From assembly GCF_014842025.1 (NCBI RefSeq), contig NZ_JACYUY010000008.1:62001-126000 (forward strand): DNA of 64,000 bases, in the 5' to 3' direction. Origin of the DNA: Massilia sp. CFBP 13721. Lineage in GTDB: Bacteria > Pseudomonadota > Gammaproteobacteria > Burkholderiales > Burkholderiaceae_D. Each line of letters opens with the position of its first letter. Position 1 is the stretch's first letter. Both the position numbers and the translations under genes were made by a program. Positions 62,961 through 64,000 of this stretch are shown here, piece after piece. The notes beneath the pieces are model-generated. The model was not told where the DNA came from and made no database searches. It worked only from the letters and a program-made list of their open reading frames with translations.

Positions 62961-64000
62961 TTAAAACGTATGGCGCATGCACAGATTGACGGCGCGGTCG
63001 CCGCTGCCGCCGTCGCTGGCGTTGCCGAGCGTGTAGCTCGCGCCATTCTCGTTGCGCATGCGCGCGTAGACCAGGTACACGTCCGTGCGGCGCGACAGAT
63101 TGTAGCGATAGCCCAGAGCGACCTGATCGGCGTCCTGGTTGGCTTGCTCCTTGTCGTTCTTGTGGATCCACGAAGCCAGCAGCGTGTGCGCGCCCAGCGG
63201 AACGGTCACCCCAAGCAGGGCGTCGGTGCTGTCGCGCGTGACCGCGGCGGCCGTCGGCGCGACCGCATAGCCGTACGGATTGTTGGCATTGCGCAGCGTC
63301 GAGCTGAGCGGGCCCTTGTTGACGCCATACGCCAGCGAGAACTTGGCCATCTGCGCCGTGTACGTCGCGGCCAGCAGCGTGTTGCGTGCGCTCGCCAGCG
63401 TGGTGGTGGCGGTGTCGTTGCTCTTGTTATGGTAAGCGAGGCGCAGCGCCAGCGGACCGGCGCCGTAGGCCACGACCAGCCCGCGCGAACGTCCGGCCGA
63501 CAGGTTGCCCGCCACTTCACCGGCGGCATAAGCCAGTTCGGTGCTGAAGCCGTTCCAGGCCGGGCTGGCGTACTTGACGCTGTTGTCCATGCGGCCGCCG
63601 TTCGAGACCGCGTTGATCAGGTTCTTCTCGTCGGCCGAGGTGCCGCTGCTGAACGGGTCGGCGAACACCGCCGCGAGGTAATGCGGCGCGTACTGGCGCC
63701 CGAAGGTGACAGTGCCGAGCGCGCGGCTGGACAGGCCCACAAAGGCCTGGCGCCCGAACAGCACGCCGCCCTGCCCCGAGTTACCGGTATCAAGCCCGAT
63801 ACCGCTCTCGAGCAGGAACAGGGCGCTGTTGCCGCCGCCCAAGTCTTCGGTGCCCTTGAAACCGAGGCGCGAACCGGAAGCGATGCCGCCGGTGACCTTG
63901 GTGGTCGCGCCGGCCTTGTTGCCGCCTTCGAAAGACAGGCCGGCGTCGGCCACGCCATACATCGTCACGCTCGATTGGGCCCAGGCGGATTGGGCGAACA
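62961..64000 (-). CDS. Gram-negative porin, N-terminus cut by window edge
   Basis: About 345 residues visible. The frame continues to the right edge as FAQSAWAQSSVTMYGVADAG, so the signal peptide's end (SAWAQ) is visible and only the first ~20 residues are missing. RLGFKGTEDLGGGNSALFLLESG, AFVGLSSRALGTVTFGRQYAP and C-terminal RAVNLCMRHTF (terminal Phe for Bam) define the Porin_4 family of Betaproteobacteria. General outer-membrane diffusion pore. Confidence 0.93.
   Translation of the reverse strand, partial: FAQSAWAQSSVTMYGVADAGLSFEGGNKAGATTKVTGGIASGSRLGFKGTEDLGGGNSALFLLESGIGLDTGNSGQGGVLFGRQAFVGLSSRALGTVTFGRQYAPHYLAAVFADPFSSGTSADEKNLINAVSNGGRMDNSVKYASPAWNGFSTELAYAAGEVAGNLSAGRSRGLVVAYGAGPLALRLAYHNKSNDTATTTLASARNTLLAATYTAQMAKFSLAYGVNKGPLSSTLRNANNPYGYAVAPTAAAVTRDSTDALLGVTVPLGAHTLLASWIHKNDKEQANQDADQVALGYRYNLSRRTDVYLVYARMRNENGASYTLGNASDGGSGDRAVNLCMRHTF

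Overview
The window reads as high-GC Betaproteobacterial DNA, most likely from Oxalobacteraceae (Massilia/Duganella-like). The basis is the urease operon order ureDABCEFGJ, an RlhA-type U32 protein, a classical 16-strand porin and the general style of the genes. The genus is an inference.

There are three blocks. (1) Positions 1-5997 are the right end of one integrative element (element 1). Small, tightly overlapping early-phage-type genes lead to a DUF4224 protein and a tyrosine integrase, followed by the 3' part of a tRNA-Leu(UAA) gene starting at the anticodon loop. (2) Positions 5978-49758 are a complete-looking second prophage (element 2) of about 43.8 kb, bounded by a 20-bp direct repeat of the tRNA-Leu 3' end. 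Its own integrase sits just inside the left end and an AlpA-like putative excisionase just inside the right end. The two elements are therefore stacked in tandem at one tRNA-Leu locus. (3) From 49759 to the right edge is host chromosome: hybrid sensor kinase, rlhA, a DUF1593 lipoprotein, urease operon, MFS transporter and porin (cut by the edge).

Element 2 is a lambdoid-type siphophage in module order, with a GpA-family terminase, a lambda-type portal and gpW. A cI/cro switch lies at 41.0-42.1 kb. Leftwards (minus strand) run cro, a CII-like gene, a Toprim/D5 primase-helicase, terminase, portal, a protease-capsid fusion, tail genes with a programmed -1 frameshift, tailspike and fibres, then holin, GH19 lysin and small genes. 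Rightwards run an early operon with DUF2303, a cytosine-C5 methyltransferase and small proteins, ending with the excisionase candidate. The lysogen-side operon is cI, a catalytically dead S24-like protein and a small exported protein. A cargo region at 7.3-10.65 kb holds an unknown protein, a HEPN-like protein with a zinc-ribbon partner, a tRNA-Ser remnant and an O-acyltransferase.

The most unusual signals are: three copies of a stem-loop with invariant loop and a co-varying stem base pair in late-operon intergenic gaps, one next to a Mor-family regulator; about ten ACCCTGC/GCAGGGT iterons beside the primase-helicase (likely replication origin); a domain shared by the primase C-terminus and an early-operon protein; shared repressor operators at two divergent promoters; 11-bp-phased TTACGCA arm sites at both prophage ends; and the HEPN/zinc-ribbon candidate defence cassette.
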